11,912 bases of DNA from Baffinella frigidus (GCA_026770585.1 MU646327.1:432033-443944), one strand, 5' to 3'. Numbered from the stretch's first letter, positions 1-6,250 are shown. Translations and numbers: made by a program. The notes: a model not told the origin generated them from the letters alone.

Positions 1-37
1 CCCTCCCTCCCTCCCTCTCTCCCCATCCTCCTCTGAC

Positions 38-145
38 CTCATCCATGGCGACGAGTTCGGCCTTGGAGAAGGAGCTCTCGAGCTGCGCGCGCGTCTCGCG
101 CAGCGAGAGCGCGAGCGCGTCCCTCTCTTTCGTCAGGTCCGTAAC
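38..145 (-). CDS. Coiled-coil gene, 36-codon exon nearest the left edge
   Basis: A 108-bp exon, phase 0 at both ends. It follows a strong acceptor (eight-T run then GTGCAG|GTT) and ends at donor ATGAG|GTCAGA. It encodes VTDLTKERDALALSLRETRA followed by QLESSFSKAELVAMDE, again coiled coil. Beyond the donor the minus strand is a GGGA-rich simple repeat, the start of an intron that leaves the window. Confidence 0.66.
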
Positions 146-3100
146 CTGCACAAAAAAAATCTTTCAAATCATGCATGTGTTGTACGAATCGTACATTTTC
201 TTTAAAATTATATCTTTTGCAACATGTAATACCCCTCTCGCCATCAGGCGACATCGCGTACAACCTACCATTCTGCACCGCGTAGCACGCTACGCACCGC
301 CTCACCCACACTGACAGGCCCGCCTCGGAACCGACAGGCCCGCCTCGGGACGGGCGTTGGCGAGAGGGTGCGGATCGGGACCTGCTGGGCGTGATTGGTT
401 TTCGCGGCCATCCACTCTTCGAGAGATCTCATCTGCTCCTCCGCCTCTGCCGCCTGTTGTGCTGACTTCTCACACACCTCCGCTAGCTGTCGGCTCACCT
501 CCTGGTGTAGGGAGAGGTTAGGAATTAGGCATCACACGCGCTGTTAACTTTCACGGCAGGCCCCGTCAACTTTCACCACACGCCCCAGATGGCAGGATTC
601 GGTTCGGCTCTTTCCGAGGGTCTAATAGGACGCTGATGACTTTTGAAACCCACTGCAGTGAGGAAAAATTGACTTTTGGCGACCCTTTCCAAGACTCTGG
701 CGTGGTAAGCAAGTAACTGCCGAGCTCATCGGGCCCCTTCATAGACTACATCTCAGAAAATGTCCATCTAAACGATTTCTGGTACAAATCGAAGGGTTTT
801 AAAACTCTAAATGTACAGAATGACTCCAAGCCCCACTGAAATCTGAGATAGAATGTATGGAGGGACGCGATGAGAGCGGAGGGAGGGCAGTGACCTGAAG
901 CGTCTCTTCGAGGGCGTGCTTATCCTCCTCCAGCCCCTGCACCTTCTCCCCCAACACCGCCTCCCCGTGCACCCTGCTGATCCACGCCTTCAAATCAGCC
1001 AACCGCCGTGGGAATCCACGCCCTCAAATCAGCCAACTGCCATGGGACGCTGATCCACACACATCACAAATCAGCCTACCGCTGTGGGACTCCACGCCTG
1101 CACATGAGCCAACCGCCGTGGCACACGCTGGTCCACACAGCACCCTGCGGATCCATGCCCTCAAATCAGCCAACCGCCGTGGGACTCCACGCCCTCACAT
1201 CGGCCAACCGCCGTGGCAAGCTGATGCAGACACGTCAAAAATTAGTCGACTGCCTTGGGACGCGATGGTTCGTGGCCAGACCAGGCCAGTACCCTATTTC
1301 AACATGAGTGAAAATAGACTGAGATTTCAACATGAGTAAAACAGACTAAGATAAAATAGACTAAGTAAAAATAGAGTAAGATTTCCCTTGGTTTCAAGAA
1401 GATTTTGCTGCAAACCGTCCACCGTCAGAACAAATCTTCCAACTGTGTGCACGCTGCGCAGGGGTTTAGGGTTTAGGGTTGAGGGTTGAGGATTTAGGGT
1501 TAAAAGTTGAGGGTTGAGGATTTAGGGTTCCCCTTGCCACAGACACGCGGAGGCGAGCCTTCTGGCTCTGGCTCTGTCCATTCGGGCTCACAAAGTTGGT
1601 TAGCACGGGCTCTTTTCGGCTCCAATATTGACGGATATGCACCGCAAACCCAGCATGTCAACTTGAGCACAGTCGGTCAACCCGAGTGATGCCGCACTAG
1701 GGAGGTGCACGCTTAGTGAGGAAGCGCTAGGCCTTCGGAGGGAAACCTAGCTCTGTCCAAATTTAATTTGGGCTCGTAGATATTTCGCCCCCCACCGAAA
1801 TTTTGCAGGTATACTTCATGGGGGGGGTCAAAATTCACCTGCAAATGATTTTTCTTTCTCATGATTTTCTTTCTCATTTTCTTTTTCCTTAAAAGGGGGG
1901 GGGGGGGTTCAAAATTCACCTGTGAAATTTCGAGGGGGGGGGCGAAATATTTACGAGCCCAAATTAAAGGAGACCTCGACTCCTGCCCGCCGGAGGTTCA
2001 TAGGCTAACGTCCTGAAAATGGGGTAGTTAAGCATATGGTATTGCCTAGGACCTCCTACCGTAGGCCGAGGGATCCTAGGACCAAAAAGTCTCGACCTAC
2101 GGTAGGAGGTCCTAGGCAATGCCGTAGGCCTAACTACCCCATTTTCAGGCCGTTACCCTATTAAGGTCTCGGCCAGCTGCAGGGCCTCCCTCCCACGGTT
2201 TTGATCGCTGTTGGGTTTTGCGGGGAGTCCACCCAGAGGGCCGCCAAGGGATTTTCAGGCACTCAGTGCCCGCGTTTCCGTTACCTTATCCGTAGGAATC
2301 TCCCTATGTTCCTACGGGTTGCCTACCGTAGGGTCCTAGGTCATATCCCTTAGGGGTTATTCAAAATCCCTTCGAAGTCCGCTGTGTTGGAGGGGGGGGG
2401 CGTGAAAACCTGGCCTCTTGCCCGCCGGAGGTCTCGGCCAGACGCAGAGCTTCGACCAGCAACTGTTCGAGCCTCTTCTTCTCCTCCTCCAGCGCTTCGT
2501 TTGCCGCCTGGTTTAGGGTTTAGGGTTTAGGGGTTAGGGGTTAGGGGTTAGGGGTTAGGGGTTAGGGGTTAGGGTTTAGGGGTTAGGGTTGAGGGTTTAG
2601 GGTTTAGGGTTTAGAGATCGCGTATGCCGTCAATCAGAAACATCTCTTTCACTGATCGGACAGGAGATTGTGGGGAGACGGGGATACGGTATTGGGGGGG
2701 GGGGTGGAAACAGCTACGTGTCTGAGACACGAGATTGTGGGGATTTCCAACAAGACTTTGTGGGGATTGGGCCTCCGCTGCCGAGCGAGGATGTGACACA
2801 ATGTTAGAGGATTTTAAAATTTTCACCTGAATCCTAGGGGAAATGGGCTTTTAAAATGAAAAGGTGGGACCGGATTTCCGGTCCTGGCTTTCAAATGAAC
2901 CCCGTGTTGCCTCGATAGCGGACCTGGAGAGTCTCGACCTCTGTGGGGGTGTCCTGGACCGCATCCCATCGAAAATATCCAGTAAAAAAACTATCTAAAT
3001 GTATGTAATGCGGGACCCAAAACAACTGAGGCAGAGCTAGACAGCTTCGGGAGCTGTCCCAACCTAACTCCATAGAAGTATTAATCAATTGCTTTTCAGC

Positions 3101-4718
3101 AACGAGAATTGCTACACGGTTCGCTCATAAAAGTAATAGTAAAGCATTTGTGTAGTAAATTTCGTTGCGCTAAAAGCAATTAATTAATACTTTTGTGGAG
3201 ATGAAACCTGCAGCGTTAACCTCCGCGGGGGGACCTCCTAGACCGGACATCCCATCAAGAATGTCTGGAGATCCGAAAAACATACGCGCCTGATCACACA
3301 CCAGAGAATACATGGAGCGGACCCAGCCACCAGCCCTCCCAAGTGGCTCAAACAGTGCCCTGGAAGGTCCTCGATTTCACCTTGGACCGGGGTCGGATGC
3401 GACCCCGATCCAAGGTAAATCGGAACTGCCCCAAAGCATTAATTGAGCCACCTCCGAGGGCTAGTGGAACCTTAATGCGAAAAGCTTACGTTAACGGACC
3501 CCTTAAGGGGTCGGTTAACGTGGGCTTGCCAGCTCTAAAACGATTGTAAAAGCGATTTCACGACTTTTAAAGCCCAAGAATGTTTTCCATTATAACTTGT
3601 GTACCAAAGTTACTACTCCGTTAACGTAAGCTTTTTGCATGAACCTGCAGCGTCTCAACCTCCGCACTGGGCGTCCTGGGGCCCATCCCGTCGAGGATCA
3701 GCATCGTCTCGCGCAGAGACTCCTCGAGGGTCGCATTGCGCGCGCGCAGCTCCGCCACGTCCGCGTCCCCGGAGGGGTCACGCGCCGGTTTCGTGTCCGC
3801 CTCGCTCCTGCTCCCCGGTGCGTTTGTCAGCGGCGTGCCATATCTCCCTACTCGCGAAAGGATGTCGTTCTGTGTGCATACGGCATGAAACACCCCAGTG
3901 TCTCGCCAGCACCGGATCTCCTCCCGCCCGCCCTCCGAAGCAAATGTGTCACTCTGGTGAATTTTCACGATGGGGGGGCGAATTCCGGCATCCTCGGGCA
4001 CAACCGTTGCAGATCGGGGGTTGGCTAGACAATTGCGGATCGGGGGTTGGCTAGACGAGAGGGCGCGTGGAGAGCACGGCATCTGCCTGCAGAGCCCAGC
4101 GGTGCGCCATGAATGTGACGACACTATTCGCAAGGTGGACGTCCGTGTAGAACAGCCGCTCGTACGGATGGCGTGTCTCGCAATTCAGGGGGGCGGCGGG
4201 CGGGCTTTCGCGTGTGGGTCCCAAAAGCGTTGGTTGTCCAGGCAGGGGAAAGGTCAGAAAGAGGGCACGCACCTCATTTCGTCGATGAGCTGAAGGGACT
4301 CTGACAGAGCCTGTTGGAAAGATTCGTTTCGTGTTTGGAGGTCCTTGGCCTCGTCCTTCAGCGTCTGCGTCTCGCTCTGCAGCCTCACTACGCTGGCCCC
4401 CGCGGTCGCGAGATCTTCTCTGTCGCCCCTCCAGCGCTTCTCCAACTCGCAGAGCCCAGAGGTCAGCTCGACGACTTCGGCGTACTTGCCGCCTGCGGGC
4501 ATGTTCCGGAGCACTTGCAGCATTTCACTCAGCCCTGAGTCTGCTCCAGCCGTGTCGTCGCCTGTCTTTTTTGTCATGGAGATAACGGTGTTGGTCAGAC
4601 GAGGCAGCACGGACCCCAGAATTTTCCTCTCAATCAACTCCTCTTGCTCTCCGCCGCCCGGCCACGGCACTTTGGACCCCGAAGCACTGGAGCCAGGCCA
4701 GGACCCTTCCGAGGACAT
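38..4718 (-). CDS. Multi-exon coiled-coil protein gene, 3' end outside window
   Basis: Spliced gene model read right to left from an ATG at 4718. Six exons (4718-4273, 3807-3645, 2507-2410, 973-895, 501-382, 145-38) total 1014 bp, 338 codons, with no stop. Phases agree at every junction: exon 1 ends with two bases of a codon and exon 2 supplies the third, and the same holds for 2410 joined to 973. The product is rich in E, K, L, Q, R and A in heptad-like order, so a long coiled-coil rod is predicted. I recognise no catalytic motif, signal peptide or membrane segment and cannot name a family. The last exon ends at a donor, so the gene continues past position 1. The exon order is inferred from phase and splice dinucleotides only; missed exons or alternative use of the decayed exon copies are possible. 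Confidence 0.6.
146..381 (-). other. Intron with small direct repeat and two perfect hairpins
   Basis: GT...AG intron of 236 bp. On the plus strand it holds a 20-bp-period direct repeat (312-350, core CAGGCCCGCCTCGG) and two short perfect inverted repeats: CGTAGC/GCTACG near 281-294 and TGTACGA/TCGTACA near 180-195. The 3' part is AT-rich with a T-run before the acceptor. No gene is seen. Confidence 0.5.
382..501 (-). CDS. Coiled-coil gene, 40-codon exon
   Basis: Exactly 120 bp, phase 0 at both ends. It lies between a good acceptor (pyrimidine tract CTCTCCCTACACCAG|GAG) and donor CAGCAG|GTCCCG. The product starts EVSRQLAEVCEKSAQQAAEA and continues EEQMRSLEEWMAAKTNHAQQ, strongly helical coiled coil with one Cys and one Trp. 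The open frame continues beyond the donor but loses heptad character at once, which supports the splice site. Confidence 0.66.
502..894 (-). other. Intron, 393 bp, unremarkable
   Basis: GT...AG intron between the exons at 895-973 and 382-501. It contains an imperfect direct repeat of about 23 bp near 541-586 (cores TTAACTTTCAC and TCAACTTTCAC) and otherwise AT-rich single-copy sequence. No inverted-repeat element was found. Confidence 0.45.
895..973 (-). CDS. Coiled-coil gene, short internal exon
   Basis: A 79-bp exon read from acceptor ATCAGCAG|G to donor CTTCAG|GTCACT. One base completes an Arg codon, then 26 codons run VHGEAVLGEKVQGLEEDKHA and LEETLQ. Coiled-coil character and phase fit the exons on both sides. 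The start is the weak point: the frame stays open upstream into the 33-bp tandem repeats at 982-1260, so the acceptor could lie further upstream. Confidence 0.5.
982..1260. repeat. Degenerate ~33-bp tandem repeat abutting an exon
   Basis: About six imperfect copies of a unit with core AAATCAGCCAACCGCCGTGG followed by GACTCCACGCC, starting near 982, 1019, 1067, 1099, 1157 and 1191. Some copies carry an insertion resembling CTGATCCACAC. Read on the minus strand the first copy is continuous with the open frame of the exon at 895-973, so the array may have expanded from the exon edge. The later copies have stops and shifts and look noncoding. Confidence 0.6.
1261..1460. other. Intronic stretch with AT-rich imperfect repeats
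   Basis: Noncoding sequence inside the large intron. At 1299-1380 there are imperfect repeats of a segment with cores ATTTCAACATGAGT and AATAGACTAAG. Nothing else is recognised. Confidence 0.4.
1461..1530. repeat. Degenerate telomere-like 7-bp repeat, G-rich strand is plus
   Basis: About nine TTTAGGG/TTGAGGG-type units with two interruptions. On the minus (sense) strand the array reads CCCTAAA/CCCTCAA and ends in CCCTGCGCAG|CGTGCAC, an acceptor-like end. The sequence after it partly resembles the start of the exon at 973 (GTGCAC then GTTGG), possibly another decayed exon copy. It is intronic and not a chromosome end. Confidence 0.7.
1531..1744. other. Intronic stretch with no recognised feature
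   Basis: About 210 bp inside the large intron, moderately GC-rich. There is a short open frame on the plus strand (1507-1689) of Ser/Gly-rich composition that I do not regard as coding. Confidence 0.4.
1745..1976 (-). mobile_element. Introner-like foldback element IE-1, AGGT-flanked
   Basis: Inverted arms at about 1762-1812 and 1917-1968 share TTTAATTTGGGCTCGTA followed by ATATTTCGCCCCCC. The arms are flanked by ACCT at 1745-1748 and 1973-1976 (AGGT on the minus strand). Read in the gene's sense the ends are GAGTCGAG|GTCTCC and GAGCTAG|GTTTCC, so the element is a 228-bp GT...AG segment (1747-1974). The 5' side is the decayed exon copy at 1975-2190, and the insertion lies at that copy's exon/intron boundary. 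Inside are long G runs and a direct repeat of TCAAAATTCACCTG (near 1828 and 1908). No transposase is encoded, so it would be a nonautonomous element. Confidence 0.55.
1975..2190 (-). pseudogene. Broken duplicate of the 2410-2507 exon, split by an insertion
   Basis: The minus strand at 2168-2190 reads GCCCTGCAGCTGGCCGAG, matching the end of the LAET module in the intact exon. The following part, CCTCCGGCGGGCAGGAG, resumes at 1977-1993 after a 166-bp foldback insertion plus a 4-bp duplication. Joined, the two parts parallel the intact exon's AETSGGQE and end at AG|GT, as the intact exon does. Its 5' half is missing or unrecognisable. Confidence 0.55.
1994..2167 (+). mobile_element. Introner-like foldback element IE-2 with a visible empty site
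   Basis: Near-perfect hairpin with 73-bp arms at 1998-2070 and 2091-2163 (8 mismatches by eye) and a 20-bp loop. It is flanked by AGGT at 1994-1997 and 2164-2167. The paralogous site at 2424-2440 reads GCCGGAGGTCTCGGCC with a single AGGT, so the 4-bp target duplication is seen directly. In plus orientation the junctions are GGAG|GTTCAT and ATTAAG|GT, a perfect GT...AG frame. The host exon, however, is coded on the minus strand, so here the element sits antisense. Arms contain CCTACCGTAGG, shared with the neighbouring foldback at 2246-2372. Confidence 0.65.
2246..2372. repeat. Foldback sequence related to IE-2
   Basis: Outer inverted ends AAGGGATTTT and AAAATCCCTT, with an inner perfect stem CCGTAGGAA/TTCCTACGG (2290-2298 and 2309-2317). 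The minus strand carries GGTAACGG and CCTGAAAATCCC, resembling the arm of IE-2. No clear target duplication is seen at its ends. The flanks to 2191 and 2409 hold nothing else recognisable. Confidence 0.45.
2410..2507 (-). CDS. Coiled-coil gene, internal exon after a telomere-like array
   Basis: A 98-bp exon whose acceptor CTAAACCAG|GCG lies directly against a telomere-like array, so array sequence supplies the whole 3' intron end. It encodes AANEALEEEKKRLEQLL and continues VEALRLAETSGGQEA, a very regular coiled coil, followed by two bases AG before donor GTTTTC. Phase 0 at its start matches exon 2. Phase 2 at its end matches the exon at 973. A second, broken copy of its 3' half is at 1975-2190. 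Confidence 0.58.
2511..2613. repeat. Telomere-like 7-bp array forming an intron 3' end
   Basis: About 14 units: TTTAGGG at both edges and a central run of GGGGTTA. On the minus strand, which is the gene's sense strand, it is CCCTAAA/CCCCTAA and runs straight into the acceptor CCAG|GCGG of the exon at 2410-2507. It therefore provides the only visible pyrimidine-rich tract and CTAAA/CTAAC branch-point-like motifs. It is interstitial, as coding exons lie on both sides. Confidence 0.8.
2614..2660 (-). pseudogene. Decayed copy of the ESLRETMLILDGM exon segment
   Basis: The minus strand reads approximately SVKEMFLIDGI, resembling LRETMLILDGM in exon 2 and SESLQLIDEM in exon 1. It ends directly at the telomere-like array with no donor. 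It lies in a short open frame (2826-2611) that otherwise shows no coding character. Confidence 0.35.
2825..2925 (-). mobile_element. Possible degenerate introner-like element IE-3
   Basis: A 93-bp segment flanked by ACCT at 2825-2828 and 2922-2925, giving minus-strand junctions CTCCAG|GTCCGC and ATTCAG|GTGAAA (97-bp GT...AG segment). It contains a perfect hairpin around GGACCGGATTTCCGGTCC, with weaker pairing of the outer arms (GGCTTTTAAAATGAAAAGG against CTTTCAAATGAACC). It follows decayed exon copy C. The arms are much poorer than in IE-1, IE-2, IE-4 and IE-5, so chance AGGT flanks cannot be excluded. Confidence 0.3.
2924..2982 (-). pseudogene. Decayed exon copy C
   Basis: Minus strand GATGGGATGCGGTCCAGGAC followed by a stretch ending GAGACTCTCCAG|GT. 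It aligns base by base with the end of exon 2 (LDGMGPRTPSAEVETLQ|GT) but has a 1-base deletion. In the alternative frame the end still reads DTPTEVETLQ, so a mini-exon after GGTCCAG is formally possible. Confidence 0.5.
3061..3209 (-). mobile_element. Introner-like foldback element IE-4, AGGTT-flanked
   Basis: Inverted arms at about 3066-3117 and 3152-3204 share AGTATTAAT, AATTGCTTTT, GCAACGA and CTACAC. Both sides carry AACCT (3061-3065 and 3205-3209), which is AGGTT on the sense strand. Sense junctions are GCTGCAG|GTTTCATC and GGAGTTAG|GTTGGG, making a 144-bp GT...AG segment (3064-3207). It sits exactly at the donor of decayed exon copy B. The AT-rich loop encodes nothing. Confidence 0.58.
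3208..3270 (-). pseudogene. Decayed exon copy B
   Basis: Minus strand ATTCTTGATGGGATGTCCGG continues to GCGGAGGTTAACGCTGCAG|GT, clearly homologous to the 3' end of exon 2 (ILDGM...AEVETLQ). It has a 2-base loss near the end and a small insertion. In phase 0 after the acceptor-like CTCCAG it meets a TAG, so it cannot be a constitutive in-frame exon. Confidence 0.55.
3327..3467. repeat. Long imperfect hairpin, ~141 bp
   Basis: Outer arms CCACCAGCCCTCCC...GTGGCTCA (3327-3350) and TGAGCCAC...GAGGGCTAGTGG (3444-3467). Inner arms GATTTCACCTTGGACCGGGG and its near-complement meet at a 4-base loop around 3396-3399. Pairing extends through most of the length. Its right end touches the AACCT flank of IE-5, so IE-5 lies at its terminus. 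The left end (…GGACCCAG) lacks a clear AGGT/ACCT copy, so whether it is a further member of the introner-like group is open. Confidence 0.6.
3468..3646 (-). mobile_element. Introner-like foldback element IE-5 at the exon 2 donor
   Basis: Terminal inverted repeats of 24 bp (3475-3498 and 3617-3640; ATGC, one variable base, then AAAAGCTTACGTTAACGGA) with one mismatch. A second inverted copy of GTTAACGGACCCC follows inside the left arm. Flanks are AACCT at 3468-3472 and 3642-3646 (AGGTT in sense). Sense junctions are CTGCAG|GTTCATGC and GCATTAAG|GTTCC, making a 174-bp GT...AG segment (3471-3644). Its ends (GTTCAT... and ...ATTAAG) match those of IE-2 although the interiors differ. Its donor is also the donor of the apparently functional exon 2. 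Confidence 0.6.
3645..3807 (-). CDS. Coiled-coil gene, exon 2
   Basis: A 163-bp exon between acceptor GGGAGCAG|G and donor CTGCAG|GTTCAT. Its first base completes an Arg codon left open by exon 1. The 54 following codons start SEADTKPARDPSG (a linker) and continue as a coiled coil (VAELRARNATLEESLRETML) ending AEVETLQ. The segment LRETMLILDGM resembles the end of exon 1 (SESLQLIDEM), and three decayed copies of the same stretch lie further downstream in the gene. Its donor lies exactly at the edge of an inverted-repeat element flanked by AGGTT (3468-3646). Confidence 0.62.
3808..4272 (-). other. Intron 1 of the coiled-coil gene
   Basis: A 465-bp GT...AG intron between exons 1 and 2. A CTGAC lies about 20 bases before the acceptor as a possible branch point. 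It contains a two-copy 26-bp tandem repeat at 4007-4058 (core GATCGGGGGTTGGCTAGAC) and no inverted-repeat element or exon copy. Confidence 0.5.
4273..4718 (-). CDS. Coiled-coil gene, exon 1 (start codon)
   Basis: Encodes the first 148 residues plus two bases of the next codon. The ATG at 4718 follows an in-frame TGA eight codons upstream, so it is the first possible start of this reading frame. Residues 1-25 are Ser/Gly/Pro rich and probably disordered. Residues 26-55 are a mixed helical segment, and from about residue 75 to the end (ELEKRWRGD, SETQTLKDEAKDLQTRNESF, LSESLQLIDEM) the pattern is coiled coil. The donor is AG|GTGCGT after the Met codon, leaving phase 2. The opposite strand also has a long open frame here (4345-4911), but it is Ser/Pro-rich low complexity and runs into a repeat, so I take it as a shadow. 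Confidence 0.7.
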
Positions 4719-4872
4719 TTGCGCCCTCTGTCGGACTACAACTCAGGTTTTAAAATGGAGCTCTAAAACGAATTTTGGGGACAGGAAAAATCTGTATACA
4801 ATTTTTCTAACTGCCCCCACCCCACACCCCACACCCCACACCCCACACCCCACACCCCACACCCCACCCCCC
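4719..4872. repeat. Upstream region of minus gene, with CCCCACA array
   Basis: Positions 4719-4805 are the presumed 5' leader or promoter side of the minus-strand gene. They hold AT-rich patches (TTTTAAAA near 4750) but no firm TATA box. Positions 4806-4872 hold about nine units of CCCCACA, a 7-bp repeat of the same period as the telomere-like arrays. It adjoins, and may have expanded from, the CCCCCCACACAATCCC stretch of the dispersed repeat. Confidence 0.55.
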
Positions 4873-5340
4873 CACACAATCCCTCTCACCTTGTGGGGTA
4901 TCCGTGGTTGAAACTCTTAAACTTCAACCATGGGATACCATGAGCCTCATGAAGGCTGACTTGGGTTCGGTGTGTGTGCGAGCGCGATCCTTTTGGGTTA
5001 ACTCAAACACCCCAACAGAGCCACCCTGTATCCCCTCTTCACGAGCCTCTGCACTGGAGAGCGAAACGCGATCCGAAAGCAAACATGCTTTCTTTGCAGT
5101 CCTTTCTACGGAAGGGCGTGTCGTTGGGCTATGTTGGGAGAAATTAAAACCTAAAGGACCTAAAGGACCTAAAGGATGTGATCCGAAAGGAAGCACGGCC
5201 TTTCTGCAGGATACGTTCCGGTGTCCGCCTATGTTGGGAGCTCGAAGAACCTAAAGGACCTAAAGGACCGGCTGTCCTTTCTACGGAAGGGCGTGTCGTT
5301 GGCATATGTTATGAGAAATTAAAACCTAAAGGACCCTAAA
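4873..5340 (+). repeat. Dispersed repeat copy R1, plus orientation, with appended module
   Basis: The main copy is 4873-5176. It begins CACACAATCCCTCTCACC, then has a hairpin (4897-4939), GCCTCATGAAGGCTGACTTG, CTCTTCACGAGCCTCTGCAC, CTACGGAAGGGCGTGTCGTT, and ends in a TAAAGGACC microsatellite. A second partial module (5178-5275, GTTCCGGTGTCCGCCTATGT) and a third (5275-5340) repeat the tail. The open frame of 116 codons through it (4904-5254) is not preserved in frame in the other copies, so I treat it as noncoding. Confidence 0.75.
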
Positions 5341-5525
5341 GGCGGGGGGCTGCAGTCGCTGCTGTGCTGCTTGTGGTGTGCCGTTGGCTCTTGTTTACGG
5401 ACGCATCGATTGCCATTTAATCTGATGACCCCTATTGACACTTCGAAGATGACACATTGCTGAACTTTGCTGACGTCCGTACATTAGGGGAAACCTCTGC
5501 ACGGCCACCCTTCTCTCCTTTTATC
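5341..5525. other. Single-copy spacer between repeat copies
   Basis: About 185 bp with no coding frame, repeat or hairpin that I recognise. Confidence 0.4.
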
Positions 5526-5886
5526 GGTGGTGTCTGACTGATCTCTTTCATCGTTGGTGTCTGACTGATTTCACCTCACCCCCTCACACAATCCCTCTCA
5601 CCTTGTGGAGTATCCGTAGTTGGAGCTATTACTTCAACTATGGGATACCATGAGCCTTAGAAAGGCTGACGTGGGTTCGGTGCGTGGGCGGGCATGGTCA
5701 CCAATTGGTATACCTCCAAACACCCCAAGAGAACCACCCTGTATCCCCTCTTCACGAGCCTCTGCACTGGAAAGCGAAACGCGATCCGAAAGCAAATATG
5801 CTTTCTCTGCAAATCCCTTCTACGGAACGGCGTGTCGTTGGGCTATGTTGGGAGAAATTAAAACCTAAAGGACCTAAAGGACCTGT
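5526..5886 (+). repeat. Dispersed repeat copy R2, plus orientation
   Basis: The most complete plus-oriented copy. It starts with two tandem copies of a module with core TTGGTGTCTGACTGAT (5526-5575), then CACACAATCCCTCTCACC, the hairpin (5609-5649), GAGCCTCTGCACTGGA, and ends CCTAAAGGACCTAAAGGACC. It matches R1 closely over about 300 bp and the minus-oriented copies as reverse complement. Confidence 0.75.
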
Positions 5887-6019
5887 TCGTAGCTGGTGTA
5901 GGTGGGTTGTCTTTATGGGCCTCTTCTGATGCCCGCGGGTTTCAGTATGGATTGAAGCAGGGCATCATGCGGATTCCAGAACCGTCGAGAAAAGTGAAAT
6001 CGGCCCTGTGGTTCAAAAG

Positions 6020-6250
6020 TTATAGCCAGGGGCGTCCGAAGGGGGGGGGGTCTTGGTGGGAGTTAAAAGAACCTAAAGGACCTAAAGGGTCAGAACCGTT
6101 TGCGGATACCCTTTAGCCGGGTTTTGCCGCGATCCTCTGCACCGGGGGGCCTGAATGTGATCCGAAAGGAAGCATGGCCTTTCTACAGAACAAGTTCCGG
6201 TGTCCGCCTATGTTGGGAGTAAAAAGAACTTAAAGGATCTTAAGGCGTCC
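6020..6250 (+). repeat. Partial dispersed repeat copies R3
   Basis: Two tail fragments: 6020-6112 (GGCGTCCGAAGGG... then AACCTAAAGGACCTAAAGGG) and 6133-6250 (TCCGAAAGGAAGCATGGCC, GTTCCGGTGTCCGCCTATGT, then degraded CTTAAAGGATC). They match the second module of R1. Confidence 0.6.

Noticed and set aside
982-1260. CRISPR-like array of short repeats
   Set aside because: Repeats are degenerate, nearly contiguous and without uniform spacers, and the setting is an intron of a eukaryotic gene.
4345-4911. 188-codon plus-strand frame opposite exon 1 of the minus gene
   Set aside because: It is Ser/Pro/Thr low complexity and ends in translated CCCCACA repeats. The minus strand shows a clear coiled coil with matching splice phases.
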